A DNA stretch of 64,000 nucleotides from Choristoneura fumiferana (GCF_025370935.1 NC_133473.1:10599175-10663174); one strand, 5' to 3'; positions 42,665 through 55,129 are shown, counted from the first letter of the stretch. Made by a program: numbers and translations. The notes: generated by a model not told the origin, from the sequence alone.

Positions 42665-42900
42665 TAACCTACGTCGCAGAAAGAGGGTTGTTATAAATTT
42701 GACGCTAATGTCTCTCAGTCTGTCTGTATATGTCATTGTAGCTCTCAAACGGATAGACTGGTTTCCATGCAGTTTTTCATGTAAAAGTTATTTTTTGCGG
42801 TGGTTCTATGTTATTTTTTTAATCAGTTCAGCTGTTTTCGTGATATTGAACATCGAAATGACAATGTAGGTGGTTTTTCAACTTTTCTAAGGTTATTGAA
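42665..42900 (+). repeat. Interspersed repeat B copy
   Basis: Second copy of 7563-7790 (cattgtagctctcaaacgga; ttcagctgttttcgtgatat; ctaaggttattg). Confidence 0.55.
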
Positions 42901-43169
42901 CTTGTAATAGTTTTTAATTTCTTAATTTATTCAGACGGTATTTTGCGGAAGTCCATATAAATTAAATATAACGTCTTACCTTGCTTATTATATCTCTGTG
43001 CGATACATATGTGTTTTCATGCAGCCCACCCTACAACATTTACAAAAAAAAAAATAGGTACTTACCTAATATGTCACTTTCAACCACCACAATAAATGCT
43101 AAGGAACGTGTTTCAACTCTATGTATGACTTGTCTGGTTCTTGGTTTAAACTAAAAAATAAGGAATGCA

Positions 43170-43262
43170 ATTGAAGCACAAAATATTCTGGCCTGACAGG
43201 TTTTGAACTTCGGCATTTCAGGCCATGATCCGGAACATGTTTGACACTTAACCACTTTTCTA
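43170..43262 (-). repeat. Possible tRNA-like SINE head, degenerate
   Basis: On the - strand aaagtggttaagtgtcaaac ... gaagttcaaaacctg looks like decayed A and B boxes 45-50 bp apart. No functional tRNA. Confidence 0.3.
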
Positions 43263-43469
43263 CATTTGGATTGTAAATAACAATAAAACAATGGTCATCA
43301 CGCTATCGCACCTATCTTCCTGTAGATAATAAGCCAGGTCGTATATAATCATTAGGTGTTAATTATGAGGCGGCGTCTCGGCACGTGGGTCATTTCTCAG
43401 GTCAGGAAACATTACGTTAATGGTCGACAGACAATGTTTCTATGTTTGCTATAATAGGGTATAAAATAG

Positions 43470-43750
43470 GGTTTCGCTTTTGGGTAAGTAAGAAAAAAGC
43501 GACTTTTTAGAGTTCCGTACATCAAAAGGAAAAAGGATCTCTTTGTTGTATGTCCGTCTGTGAAGACCCTTTTTCTGAGTAACGCATGGATGTATCACGA
43601 TAACCTACTTCATATTTTTCTCGCTGTGAAAAAATTAAGTTTATAAAAGTTAACTCGATCAAAATACAAATTCATTATGGTGTGTAAATAAATGAACCAT
43701 TGAATTTGTATGTTCACACAAAAACCGGAAGTATATCAAAACCTATCCTT
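43470..43750 (+). repeat. Interspersed repeat G (GTTCCGTACATCAAAAGG type)
   Basis: agttccgtacatcaaaagga, 'tttgttgtatgtccgtctgt', 'gctgtgaaaaaattaagttt' in the usual order of a common lepidopteran repeat. Confidence 0.5.
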
Positions 43751-43794
43751 TGATAAACATATGAAAAAATGCAAAATTTGGTATGTACTCGTAT

Positions 43795-43855
43795 GTATCT
43801 CTTACCATCAGGAGACCCACTTGCTCGTTGGCCATCCAGTCGAATAAAAAAATAA
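43795..43855 (+). mobile_element. LINE 3' tail L1t, short
   Basis: tctcttaccatcaggagacc, 'cacttgctcgttggccatcc', then AGTCGAATAAAAAA. Confidence 0.65.
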
Positions 43856-44416
43856 AAAATGAAATAAAATATCACAGCGTAAGTACCTACCTAAAGGTAA
43901 AATCCGAAAATCACTAATTTACAAAAAACAATAAATTCAAAAAATCAAAAATCCCGACTGCCTTAAAAAATACTAAAAAGAAGAAAACAAGTCTAGTGGG
44001 CTAGAACTTTGGTAATTAGCTAACTTAAAGTTCAACAGTCCCTGTAAGTCCCTGGTACGACAGTTTTGACGTGTAGGTAGTTAATAACGTTTATCTACAT
44101 ACATTATAAACTCTCTATAATCTCTATAATGCGTTTAAAAAACCGGAAATTATGAAAAGTATTAAGACAAACTGTTTTCTTTGAAAAAAATTGTTATCTG
44201 TGAAAATATTATTCGCATAATAACAATATCAAAGCCAATTTTATTATTAAAAACAAATTTTCAAACATTTGTCAAAAATAAAGCATATTGATTTGACCTA
44301 AATTATAATATCAGATGGTATTTACGAGATGTCATTTTATATAAAATAAAATGTTAACTACAAACAATGAATGTAACACTCACATAAATACTATTCTATG
44401 TAAGTATAGTTGCTTA

Positions 44417-44556
44417 CGAGGGTGGAACCTTTTCATAACCGATTTCACTATGATTTCTTTGACAGGTGTATATATGGAACGTCAACATAACATTAGTAGC
44501 ACAAAGGTTGGAACCTTGGAACGTGGTACGAGATTCAGTTTCTTTGACTGTACATA
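44417..44556. mobile_element. MITE M4, diverged copy
   Basis: Shares 'ggtggaaccttttcataacc', 'aacataacattagtagcaca' and a decayed right end 'gattcagtttctttgactgt' with 23132-23278. Confidence 0.6.
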
Positions 44557-45894
44557 CCAGCACCTATGCACCATTAGTTATCACAGCTCTATACAGAAAC
44601 TTCATATTTAAATCTCATTCATTGACCTATCCACTGACATCATAAATCAGAGAGCATACTATCACATCTGACTCCAAAGTGACGTGTGAGTAGCGTTCCC
44701 AAGGGAAATGCATCGTGATTGTTGAATTTTCGCAAATGGTCGCCCCATCTTGTGCAGTGACAGCCGGGGGAGACCGGGGCTCTGCCGCTTATCCCGTTTG
44801 AAATCTACACCTGGTAGATTATTTTTAAACTAGACTATCTAAAGCGCACTCAAATGCAAAAGAAGCGGGTTACTTTTCGATTTGATCGCATAGACATTTA
44901 GCTATGTTATATCGCTATAAAGCGACAAGGTACAAAATTGTGCTATGGTATGCTGACTTCAACTTTAGTAATAAATATTAAAGTTTATTCTAAGTAGGAA
45001 CTTGGAAATTTTTAAAATGAAGATATAACCGTTTCTTTACAAATGTGATACTCTGTCAATCTATCGGTGAATTTAACCTGTCCTCTCCCAGAGGCAGAAA
45101 TTTGTGCCCAAATTCCTTTGATCCTGTTATCCTGGGAGATGACAGATTAATTGAACTTCAAACATAAAAAAGTTATATAATACAGAATAAAAAAAGAAGA
45201 GGCAAAATTAAACCAGGTAGAAATCTACCAGTAAATAACAAAAAATACTAATGTACCTATGTAAAATATGTAATGAAATCAAATATATCAATAGGTTATC
45301 AAACAGTAGATTGTATAATAGAAGTATATTTAGAGGAAATCCAGGATTTTATAATATACTCTGACGTGAAAAGCTCAATCATCATCAGTATTTAGGTATT
45401 TTTCAGTCATCGGAATAAGATTTCAGGTCCAAGCTTGTTAATACACGCAATCTCACTCATTTATGTACTTATTGGCTAATTGCTTTTCCTAGTAGTGTCA
45501 CTAATATAACACGATTGGGAAATAATAAGTGCAGCGACTAAAGTTTTATTTAGCATCCGCAACGGAACATCTGTTTTTGTATGTAAGCAACGGGTTAATA
45601 TAACAGCTTCCATTAAACTAATATGCCATTTTTACAATACCAGCAAATTATGCAAAATCGAGCGACAATTTACAAACAACAAATAATATAACTCGGCTAC
45701 CAATAAATCTTCAAAATTGATGATTTGGCGACTAATATTGTAAGTCAGCTACTTACTTTATTTATTTTCGAGCTTCAATATCTGTCTACTAATTTAATCA
45801 AAATTAATCCCCAATAAAGAGCATCGTAAATAATAACTTAGCAACTAAATTAATAATTCGTCTTCTTTTTTAATGAAACTTAGCAACACACCTC
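44557..45894. other. No gene seen
   Basis: A GC-richer patch (44690-44820) is open on the - strand for about 55 codons but lacks splice support. The rest is AT-rich. Confidence 0.4.
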
Positions 45895-46855
45895 ATGGTG
45901 CGCTGCGCGGGACGAGAGCGCGCACGCGCCGTAACTGGCCGGCCCGCCAATGAGCGTGCTGCATTCAGAATACCGCAACGAGTCGCATGTATTTGTTTAC
46001 GATTATACCAGATTTACAGGTGCTCGTATTCTTTAACAAAAGTACACTCATTTCATAATAGGTTCGTTCGTTACCTTTTGAACCTCAGAATAGAAAATAG
46101 AAGCCCCGCCACTTCGTCGGCTTCGTCGACTTTCTGGCGAGCCGCTTTTGCCTTGATACACACACAACACAGAAGAAATGATAGGTTCGGTCGTTGCCTT
46201 TTGTACCTCAAAGCCGAAAATAGAAGCCCCGCCGTAGCGTGGTGGAGCGGAGGCAGCGAAGCGGAGGCAGTACAACGGAGGCACTGGAGTGGAGTACCAC
46301 GAGCCATCGGAGTAGCAGAGCAGTAGCCTAGAGCGGAGCGGAGACAGCGCGGAATGCCACGGAGCAGAGGCACTCTCCACTACCTCCGCTCCGTTGTCTC
46401 CTCTTTACTTCACTGCCTTCACTCCGCTCCACTACCTCCACACCGCTGCCTCCGCTCCGTTGTCTCCGCTCCGCTGCCTCCGCTCCACTGCCTCCATTCC
46501 GTTCCACTGCCTCTGCTCCGTGGTACGGTACTCCGCTCCGCTCCGCTGTCTCCGCTTAAATCCACTGTATCCACTCCGCTACCTCCACTCCGCTGCCTCC
46601 ACTCCACTCCACTGCCTCCACACCGTTGTCTCCGCTCCGCTCCACTGCCTCCGCTCCGCTCCACGACCTCCGCTCCGCTGCCTCCGTTCCGCTCCGTTGC
46701 CTCCGCCCCGTTTCTTCGCGCCGCGCCATTTTACGTTTACGTCACGACGCCGTATTTCTCCACGACGCGGCACCGTACCGCGTCGTGCGCCGCGCTGTTT
46801 TGCGTTTACGACGCCGCAACGCAACATGGACATGTGGCCGGGCCCTTAGTATAAA
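45895..46855. repeat. GC-rich element with inverted minisatellite
   Basis: Starts with a CpG-rich block. Continues with a tandem duplication (46050-46240), then purine-rich GGAGCGGAGGCA-type units (46240-46370) that turn at about 46375 into their complement TGCCTCCGCTCC-type units (46380-46720). Ends with 'acgtggcaccg'-like CpG-rich sequence and 'gtggccgggcccttagta'. The long open frames in all six frames are a consequence of the repeats. Confidence 0.7.
46050..46240 (+). repeat. Direct duplication of about 65 bp, 126 bp apart
   Basis: ataggttcgttcgttacctt...gaaaatagaagccccgcc recurs as ataggttcggtcgttgcctt...gaaaatagaagccccgcc. Confidence 0.75.
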
Positions 46856-47102
46856 ACGTATAAAAATAGTGGACATTATATAAAATTAGACCTACCACTG
46901 TTAATTTTTTGATGATAATATTGTTAAATTTGATGTTCATTTATAGTTGCTTCAGTCATAATTTCTTTATACTATTATATCAAAATAGAGGTTACAATAT
47001 TAAATTAGAGTCTGTTAAAATTGTTTTTTAGATGCAATAGATACACTTATTAGAAGCTGAACATTTGTAGGCATATTACAAATTTAGTTGCTATATAATA
47101 AT

Positions 47103-47142
47103 CGTCATGCTGATTTATTAAAACGTAGCTTGGATTACACAA
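47103..47142 (+). repeat. 40-bp block identical to 1791-1830
   Basis: See the first copy; same orientation. Confidence 0.7.
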
Positions 47143-48674
47143 TTTACAGTCGCTTGAAAAGCATTAAAATTAGTCGCTGATTTATTAATTCAGAAGACAA
47201 ATAATTAAATTTGAAGCCAAAAATTACAGTTTAAAGAAGCTGCTTTAATTACAACCCTAAATGATTGTACAATATTACTTCAGAAAACTTGCTCTGAAAA
47301 ATGTAGGTATCTACGCTACGAATTTCTTTGACAGGGGCAAACCAATTCATAAACCATACGCGTCTCTCGTTACATATGTATGGCCCTTGAATTTTTGTTA
47401 CTCATCCGCTAACCTGACCGGGCTGTCCACTTAACTTGAATAATGATGTGTGAGGAAAAAGGATCGGAGAGGTGAACCGGCAAAATGCCCGGGGTCGCGC
47501 AATCTGCGCTCCCTCCCAAAAACGAATACATAATCTTTCGTATTTCACTTTAATCTAAGTTTTATGTTCCTTTCTCTTGGTTTCGTAAATACTTACGAAC
47601 TAGAATCTAAAATCTTCAAGTCGTGTTCTCCTCTATTTGTATCATTCCATCTCAAGGAATCCACACAAAATAACTAGCCTTTCGAATATAACACTACGCA
47701 AAGCTTCGAAACCCGATGAATTTTATCTCTAAGAGATTATCGCAACACGACTTCGTAGAGCAGAAACGTGTCACTAACATGCGAATTTGTATTGTGGGAG
47801 ACCATTATTAGGCATGTTTAATAGACGACTCAAAAATCGCTTCTCGGGCACACATTCTACACTTTTGACGAGTTCCATAACTTTAGCCCAAAGAGTGCTA
47901 CTTACTGAAAATTATTTAATTAATTACCTTTAGAATAAGTAAACAATAATTTAAGAAAATGACATGTAATAATTATATTACCAATAAAGGAGTATGAGAC
48001 TAAAATCGTACCGTTTATCGTATTCTAATGTACCTGCCTGCCCACAAAGGGCCCAACTGTTTATAATAAAACCAGTAAATACGAGTACAGTGCAACGTCA
48101 CAGCCACGTCACAACTGCATAACAGAAACAGACATAATGAAAGTGTATAGCAGCCGGCGACGTGTAGATGCGGCTTGCGGTGCGTAACCCCGTGGAAAGA
48201 AAACGGCTTTCTTTACGAGCTATTTCGCTGAGCCAATATTTCTCCGCGACAGAGCGCGCCATCATAAAATAAAACGAAAAATTCCAACGTACTGCCACAG
48301 CCGCCATGAAAATCATAAGGGGCCAGATTTTTATTGACATCGGTGAGCGTAGCTCTACTTTGAAAATTGCATAATTAATCTACACACGTATGAGCACTAC
48401 ATAAAATGGCACGTCTATTGTCCCAGAAAATCATCGCTGTTGCTCGCGGCATGTTTTTGAATGGTATTTTTAGGATTCTGCAGTCCTTAAAGGAACCTTT
48501 CTAGTTCCGCTGAGTCCGTGAGTTGTATTTATGGCTACATCCTTTCAAACTTTTGTTGCGTTAATAATTTTAAAATAATATTTCTGCTCATGATAAACCT
48601 GAAACTATCTGTTTGGTTCTCTATCATCAATTTTGAATATTTGTCGCATATAAGTACGGAACCTACACTGCATG
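47143..48674. other. No gene seen
   Basis: Small GC-rich patches (47450-47520, 48120-48320) without splice-bounded frames. Confidence 0.4.
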
Positions 48675-48800
48675 GCCGGTTTTTTACCCGACTGCCCGAA
48701 GGAGGGTTATGTTTTTCGAGCGTATGTACCTATGTATGTATGTATGTATGTATGCATGTATGTGGGTATGTACTCGTACGTAATGTATGTCCATTTCTTT
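48675..48800 (+). repeat. Repeat end (CCCGACTGCCCGAAGGAGGG) with (ATGT)n
   Basis: ttttacccgactgcccgaag, 'gagggttatgtttttcgagc', then an (ATGT) run. A common insect repeat end. Confidence 0.5.
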
Positions 48801-49049
48801 TCTCTTCACTTCTCATATTATTCTTTCATAGAATAATCAATACATGGAACACTTACTTGAAGAAATTAGTATCATTGATTTTTGTTACAAATAAAATTCA
48901 TTATTTAGGTAGTTATTCATATCATAGAATAACAAATCAAATATTCTTTATTCTTATATAATTTAGTTCATATAAAACTTATTACCAAGAAAAATATTTC
49001 ATGTGGTGGTAGTTTCTAAATGTTTCAATTCATTACTGCGACAAAATGC

Positions 49050-49440
49050 ATAACCTCTATAACGGTAGCGATTCGCTTTTTGGTGTGGTCACAGTTCTAA
49101 CCTAACGTAACCTTCTTTTCTGGTAGCGATTAGCTTTCTGGTGGGGTCACAGTTCTAACCTAAAATAACCTACTTTTCTGGTAGCGATTCGCTTTTTGGT
49201 GGGATCACAGTTCTTACCTAACCTAACCTACTTTTCTGGTAGCGATTCGCTTTCTGGTGGGGACACAGTTCTAACCAAACTTAACTTACTTTTCTGGTAG
49301 CGATCCGGTTTCTGGTGGGGTCACAGTTCTAATTCTAACCTAACCTAACCTACTTTTCTGGTAGCGATTCGCTTTCTGGTGGGGTCACAGTTCTAATCTA
49401 ACCAAATCTAAGTAACCTACTTTTCTGGCAGCGATTCGTT
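49050..49440 (+). repeat. 58-bp minisatellite, six units and a partial seventh
   Basis: GGTAGCG starts at 49064, 49122, 49180, 49238, 49296, 49360 and 49427 (as GGCAGCG). Unit: ggtagcgattcgctttctgg, 'tggggtcacagttct', 'aacctaacctaacctacttt'. The CCTAA-rich part resembles the insect telomere repeat (TTAGG/CCTAA) but is only 2-3 pentamers per unit. Confidence 0.9.
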
Positions 49441-49911
49441 CGAAATAAATGCATATAAAACTGAAATCTGCATAATTATTATTAAAGGACACTTGCAACA
49501 CAACAAAATAAAATCACTTTACTACTGTAATAATTTCATAATTTCGTTGCACAATTTTTTTTATTATATTATGGACAACATAACGTCTATTTTTACATTT
49601 TCGTCGAAACAAAATATCGTGAAAAAAAATTCTATGAAAATAATTTTATAGTTTGATACAATTGTTAAATAAATAAAAAAAAACATAATAAAATTAATGT
49701 AATTGTTTTTCTATTAAATATCTTTCATTCAAGTAAATAGTAATTGAAACAATAATATTCGAAGTAAAAATACAAGGACTAAATATTATATGAAACATTT
49801 TCTGCGAAACAAAAAATTCTGTGAAATTTCTGTCGGTGAAAGAAGGGAACACCGGATTTTATTAACATATGAGGTAAGTATCATTGGATTAGTCATATGA
49901 TAACAGAACTA
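49441..49911. other. AT-rich sequence, no gene
   Basis: Very A/T-rich; phrases such as 'cgaaacaaaatatcgtgaaa' recall repeat H at 59370-60400. Confidence 0.4.
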
Positions 49912-50077
49912 TCGGAGTGACATGGGGTCTATAATATTTAAATATGGCGTCTGCGAAAAACATATGGCGGAGAATAAAAAATATATTATGTATTCGGAGT
50001 GACATGGGGTCTATAATATTTAAATTTGGCGTCTGCGAAAAACATATGGCGGAGGAATAAAAAATATATTATGTATT
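49912..50077 (+). repeat. Direct duplication, 82-bp unit
   Basis: tcggagtgacatggggtcta...atattatgtat occurs at 49912 and 49994 with about three differences. Confidence 0.85.
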
Positions 50078-50109
50078 GTAACGATATGGGTATCAAATGA
50101 AAGCTAATA

Positions 50110-50630
50110 ATTGGCTAATTAATTTTTGACGGTACGGTCTTGCTGACAATGAGGGCTATCGCGTATGAATTCGCCGCTAGAGGCGCTAGTGTAGCGTGAG
50201 GTCTCCGAAATGTCAAATCTCTTAGTTTTTGGGAGAGCTACGCGGGTTTATTTATAATTAGAATAATTTTGTGAATATTTTGCAATATCTGAAATTAATT
50301 ATGGTAAATATGCGTTCCGGGGCAATGAATGTCTGTGTTTTGAGACAGTTTTGTCTTTCGGAAACCTTTGTCCTCCCTTTTTTCCGAACAAAACGGGGAC
50401 TATGCAACACTGTGGCATGCTCGATATTTATATGGTATAGTTTTAAGGTGTGTTAAATATGATTTTAATCTAAACTTTGTTTTCACGCCCGTAATAACGG
50501 ACTTTGAAAGCCATACTTAAAAACCTCACGCAACAGTGCGCCATCTAGTGAGACAAAAAACGATAGCCCTCATTGGCTCATTTAGTTATTAGCCAATTGC
50601 AAGCAAGAACGTAACGTCAAAAAACCCTAC
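50110..50630. mobile_element. Non-autonomous DNA transposon with CAATGAGGGCTATCG ends
   Basis: CAATGAGGGCTATCG (50147) pairs with CGATAGCCCTCATTG (50561). Outside these, ttttgacggtacggtcttgc pairs with gcaagaacgtaacgtcaaaa. The interior (61-codon frame at 50271) has no recognisable product. Confidence 0.6.
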
Positions 50631-51000
50631 GATACTAACGCCATCTAGCGATATTTCGCCCGTCTTTTAACCCTCATTGAAGTTTTTCTTTCGTTATTAA
50701 AATTGAGCAGGTAGGTGGGTATGATGTTTCACAGGTAAGCAGGTATAATAATATACCTACTTGCTTACGTGTAAATGATCAATATGAAATCAGAGAAGAT
50801 GGATGCCTGTTATGCTATTCATTCGGCCCATTAACAAGCCACTCGCACAAGCAAAACCGTTTTAGAGGACTCGTGAATATTCATGATGGGACTAGGAGCT
50901 AGCGCAAAACAGTCTTTAGGACTATTCGCATGTCATAGTTATACCACGCCACGTTAGACGTAGCGCTGCGAATTGCTTAATCTATGTATTTATTAGTATT

Positions 51001-51145
51001 AGGCTGCGTTTCCACCTGAGCTGTTCGAGGTAGCTGAGCGGTGCGAGGATTCTTAGTGAGGTTGTGTAGCGGGCTCTTTTCAAATAAACGAGCGGGTGCG
51101 GTCAGGCGTAAGCGGAGCTTTTTGAGTGCGCTGGATAGCATAAAA
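51001..51145 (+). repeat. Repeat end (GGCTGCGTTTCCACC type)
   Basis: ttaggctgcgtttccacctg followed by gagctg/gcgagg-rich sequence, a common lepidopteran MITE-like end. The other end is not seen. Confidence 0.45.
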
Positions 51146-51173
51146 ATAAAAAATATAGAATAAATAGAAGACG

Positions 51174-51310
51174 TACAGTCAGCATCAAAAGTAGCTATGC
51201 ACTTTTGTACTTTGTCGTATTACAGCCACGTACTAAACGCCATGCAGGATTGTCAATGTGTCAATGCGACAGAGTAAAAAAGTGATCCGCTACTTTTGAT
51301 GCTGACTGTA
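51174..51310 (+). mobile_element. MITE M1, complete
   Basis: TACAGTCAGCATCAAAAGTA and TACTTTTGATGCTGACTGTA are perfect terminal inverted repeats of a 137-bp element. Related to 5330-5447. Confidence 0.85.
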
Positions 51311-54215
51311 CCTACGTCATTCACCTAGTTCCTCATACATAACCATCTTACAAAATCAGCACTGGACGGGACCAAATAAGTCCTAATAATACATAATTGG
51401 TCACTTTTACTGTCATTTTTGGTGCGGAGGAGTGTTAGGTACAATTGTGACCACAACATGCAAGCTGAGCGAGCGAGCGAGCGCTGCGACTACTGTTCTA
51501 TGTTTTTATTAATTTTAAATAACGTTTCGTATATATGTCCTCATTAGAAAAAAAAATAGCCTTAACGGTATTGTGCCATAAACCATTAGACGCAACCGAC
51601 CTCCGTTTTCCCTGTAACGTTTAACTTATCTAACAAAAACACGTGAAGAAGGTCGTACAGAGTGCACTTGATATTTATATTGTGCGCCAGAGTCTCGTAC
51701 GACAAATGCTTGACAAAATACTCTGCCAATTGTGTCGGAGTGCCGCCCTCAATTGTTCGAGATGAAAAATGGCCTATTCGGATTGTTCGCGAACAAATGC
51801 GTGCCGTGCGGGTCATTACGCTTTGTTTTAGGAGTAAGTACGACAAAAAATTCACTGTGAAAAGCTAAAAATTTTGCTTCCGCCCTCTTGAGTTGCGAGA
51901 AAGCCGTGTTTAAACTACGGCCAATTGTTTTGCTCTGGAATATTTTGTTTTCTGCATGGAGTGTTATTCAGACGGGTTTTAATAAAAAACTTTAGGGCGC
52001 AAACATTGTTTAGTTAAGTCCACAAAATCGCATAATTCAGCGTTATATTATTAGATTCCTTTGTTCCCAGACTTGTGAAAGCCTTCACATGTCTAATAGG
52101 AAGTTACACTCACACTACGTTTTTTCATCTGAACAATAATAGACAATCTTACAATTTATATTACGCCTCGTTCCATAAGGTCAGGGGATTTTATGTCAAA
52201 GGGAGGAAGAAATCTTGTGAAAATAGTCAATAATAAGAAAAAATGGAAATCGACGATGGAAATCATAACAGAAGAGATTTTACTACCCGACATCCGATTG
52301 GAGTGGGACGACGACGATTGTTTCAGCCCTCGCGCGGGATAGAGATGAGGCGATAATAACAATCTCGTCACTTCCTCAATCTTAACTTCTTCAATATTTC
52401 CTGAACCGATCCGCAATAAAATTCCATCCAACGGGATATTTTTATGCGACAGAAATTCAAACAAGTATTTGCACAAAGCTACGATGTCATTTGGGTTTTA
52501 TAACTTTTTATATATTTTCATATTACTGAAATACTATATTCAAAGGATAGAATGTTATGTAAATTTTATGCCCGTAAGTAATTTACCATCGATATTTAGT
52601 TTGAACGACTGTAGGTAACAAAGCAAATTGCGGAGCCAGCAATAGTCACGTTACCCCCGAATGAGTCGCCAGCCGGCGCGCCGTCGCCCCCGCTGTTTAC
52701 AAGTCACCTTTACGGGCCATGTAATTACTCCCATCCCCATCGTAACACAATCACTACGCTTTATAACGCCTTAAGATATTTATTCGCGACCTACTTTAAT
52801 TACATCAAATATTCCCTTTGTCAGAACAAACGAAAGCATGCCGAAAGCGTCGAGTTACAAGTCAAATTCCAGTACCAAGTTTATAAGAGCAAGGAACGTA
52901 CAACCATTAGAACGTAAAAGTGATTTTTATACGTATTTAATTAATTGTTGGATTATCAGCGTTCTAAATACATTGGCATGACGTAGAAATAAACTTACGG
53001 TGAAGCCTCTTATCTATTAACCTACTTGAGCCGTACCTAAGATTATATCTTCAAATTCCACGCGAACACCTCAATCCAATGTTTGTGCCGCCACAGACTT
53101 AAAACTCATCATTTCAAAGTTATCGGGAGGGATGAGTGGTCATTAATTAATTAAGCTAGCCCTTAGCGACGTCTCCCCGAGGAGCCATTACTTAATTAGC
53201 ATTACTCATGCTAGCCCCGATTCGGACCAGGCTTGGCCTTCACTCGCCCCACCAATGATTATAAAACAACTGACTTAATCTCAGTATTACTTACCTTGTG
53301 TTGTGTGCTAACTTTTACATATTTCTGTACATTGTAGTGATGGGTGACTAGATTTTTTTTTAATAGGTAGTTGTTTGTGTCTTTATTTGTTTGCCAGTCT
53401 ACCAAATTATTATTATTATGTAGCCAGTCGTTGAAAGCTGTTATACTTACCTAGTCGCAGAAAGGAACACCATCTTGGCATTATTCAGGGCAGATTTTAC
53501 TAATGCATTTTATGGTCCTGAGTAATATTTACGAGGCCCAGGTGAACGCAAAAAACGAAGGTAAGCACATAATCGGGGCTGATTTTAATATATAAGTTTT
53601 AGGAAAAAGGAAAAGACGTCCAAATCGGAAGTTAATCCCATGGGAGCTGTGTAATATTAAAACAATATTAAAATTTTTGATAAGCATCTTTTACAGTTAG
53701 ATAATACTCGATCAGAGTTTTAATTTTATTACCTGTTTAATACGAGTAGGTTTGGATGGTTATTTCGTTTGGTGCGTGTATCGTAATTGCTTGTTATCTT
53801 TATTTTGGCACCCAAGATTTTTAGAAGCCATTGCATAATCCCCGTATTAAGAGTTATGCGTGGCGGGGGATTTGAAACGTGTTTTCCCCTATTTTCAGGG
53901 GCCTCGCCGTCGCGTCGCTATCCTCAGGGATTCCGTTCCGAAAAACCTCCATAAATATTTCTTACAGTGTTTGTATCTTCCGCGGAGTATCGTTAGCACA
54001 ATTCCCTTTTTTCCTCGTTACGGTTCTGGCATCTGCTTCCAGAAACTATAAATAAGTACTAATACTTGTTATGCACAAGTGTACTGCTATTTTCTAGAGT
54101 TGACGTATTAGTTTACCTACTCTGTAAAAATGTAAAGTTTTCCGCTATCTATAGAGATTTTTAGGATTTAATGTTTTAAATTTTCGTGATTTTCACTCAT
54201 TGCTGAAATACCACA
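51311..54215. other. No supported gene
   Basis: Open frames at 51586-51855 (-), 52156-52476 (-) and 53860-54051 (+) lack splice or start support. GC-richer patch at 52620-52740. A direct 'gagcgagcgagcgagcgctg' run near 51470. Confidence 0.4.
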
Positions 54216-54268
54216 AACAGGACTTATTACACAAAACACACGAGTAATAACACACACACACACACACA

Positions 54269-54300
<32 letters not shown>

Positions 54301-54332
54301 CACGCACCCACACACACACACACACACACACA

Positions 54333-54422
<90 letters not shown>

Positions 54423-54586
54423 TATTTGACGTTTCGACCACATTACAGTGGCCGTGGTCACGAGTAGACGCCACTCGTACCACATCGTCGTAGTGTCTAC
54501 TCGTGCGTGACCACGGCCACTGTAATGTGGTCGAAACATCGAGGTAAACATTACTCATCTGTTTTGCGTGATAAGTCCTGTTTTAT
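54216..54586. mobile_element. MITE M8 with expanded microsatellite in one arm
   Basis: Outer arms aacaggacttattacacaaa (54218) and tgataagtcctgtttt (54570) pair, and inner arms gtttcgaccacattacagtg, gccgtggtcac (54431) and their complement (54503-54537) pair. Between outer and inner left arm lies the CA/CG run; the right arm has only about 11 bp there. Confidence 0.75.
54249..54420 (+). repeat. (CA)n/(CACG)n microsatellite, about 170 bp
   Basis: Alternating purine-pyrimidine throughout: blocks of (CA)n and (CGCA)n. The Cys/Val/Ala frames across it are artefacts. Confidence 0.95.
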
Positions 54587-55129
54587 GATTTGAATTCGGG
54601 TTTTGTTCCGCGTACCTTGATTCTCTCTTTCTTAAGTCTCTTGAAGTCCTGTTCGTGGTATTTTAGCCATCTATAGGATTTATCTATTAATTAATCTGTA
54701 GCCACAAAAATCAGAAACTGCTGTTACGCCTTCTAGTTACGTGATAAAAATGAAAGCAGGAACAAACCCAATATACTGAAATGGAGCTGTAGGTAGGCAT
54801 GTTGTGAAAAACATTTTAAAGCAGAGCCAAAGTAGATAGGTATCTAAGTAAACTTTATAAACATTTACTAACCTTAGATTTGTGTAAACTGTATTCGAGC
54901 GGCAATTGGTTGAAAAGTAAACAATCCCGGATAACAGCCGCGGGTCGATTACCCGCAGTCCTGATTGTCTCAATTCAAATCCATTTAATCACCGTTTTGG
55001 GTAAGCCCCATGCGTAATTAATAATTACTTACGCTTTACGCGGTACTTTAGTCATAGCTTTGGTTTCTTCTTTTTTTTGCCTAGCAGAAAGTTACTTTTT
55101 CAGCCTTTATTATTTTGTAAGTGTGACCA

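Noticed and set aside
46048..46883. Six overlapping open frames of 80-166 codons
   Set aside because: All arise from the CTCCGC/GCGGAG minisatellite, which lacks stop codons in any frame.
49050..49440. Interstitial telomere array
   Set aside because: CCTAA occurs only in short groups inside a 58-bp unit; no uninterrupted (TTAGG)n.
51586..51855. 89-codon - strand frame; TQLAEYFVKHL faintly recalls the C-terminal TQLVEHF motif of imidazoleglycerol-phosphate dehydratase
   Set aside because: The His-rich metal-binding motif that should follow is absent and no other part of the enzyme is present; most likely chance.
52156..52476. 106-codon - strand frame
   Set aside because: No recognisable domain, signal peptide or splice support; composition like the surrounding non-coding DNA.
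54168..54558. Cys/Val/Ala/Arg open frames of 60-127 codons
   Set aside because: Translation of the CA/CACG microsatellite only.
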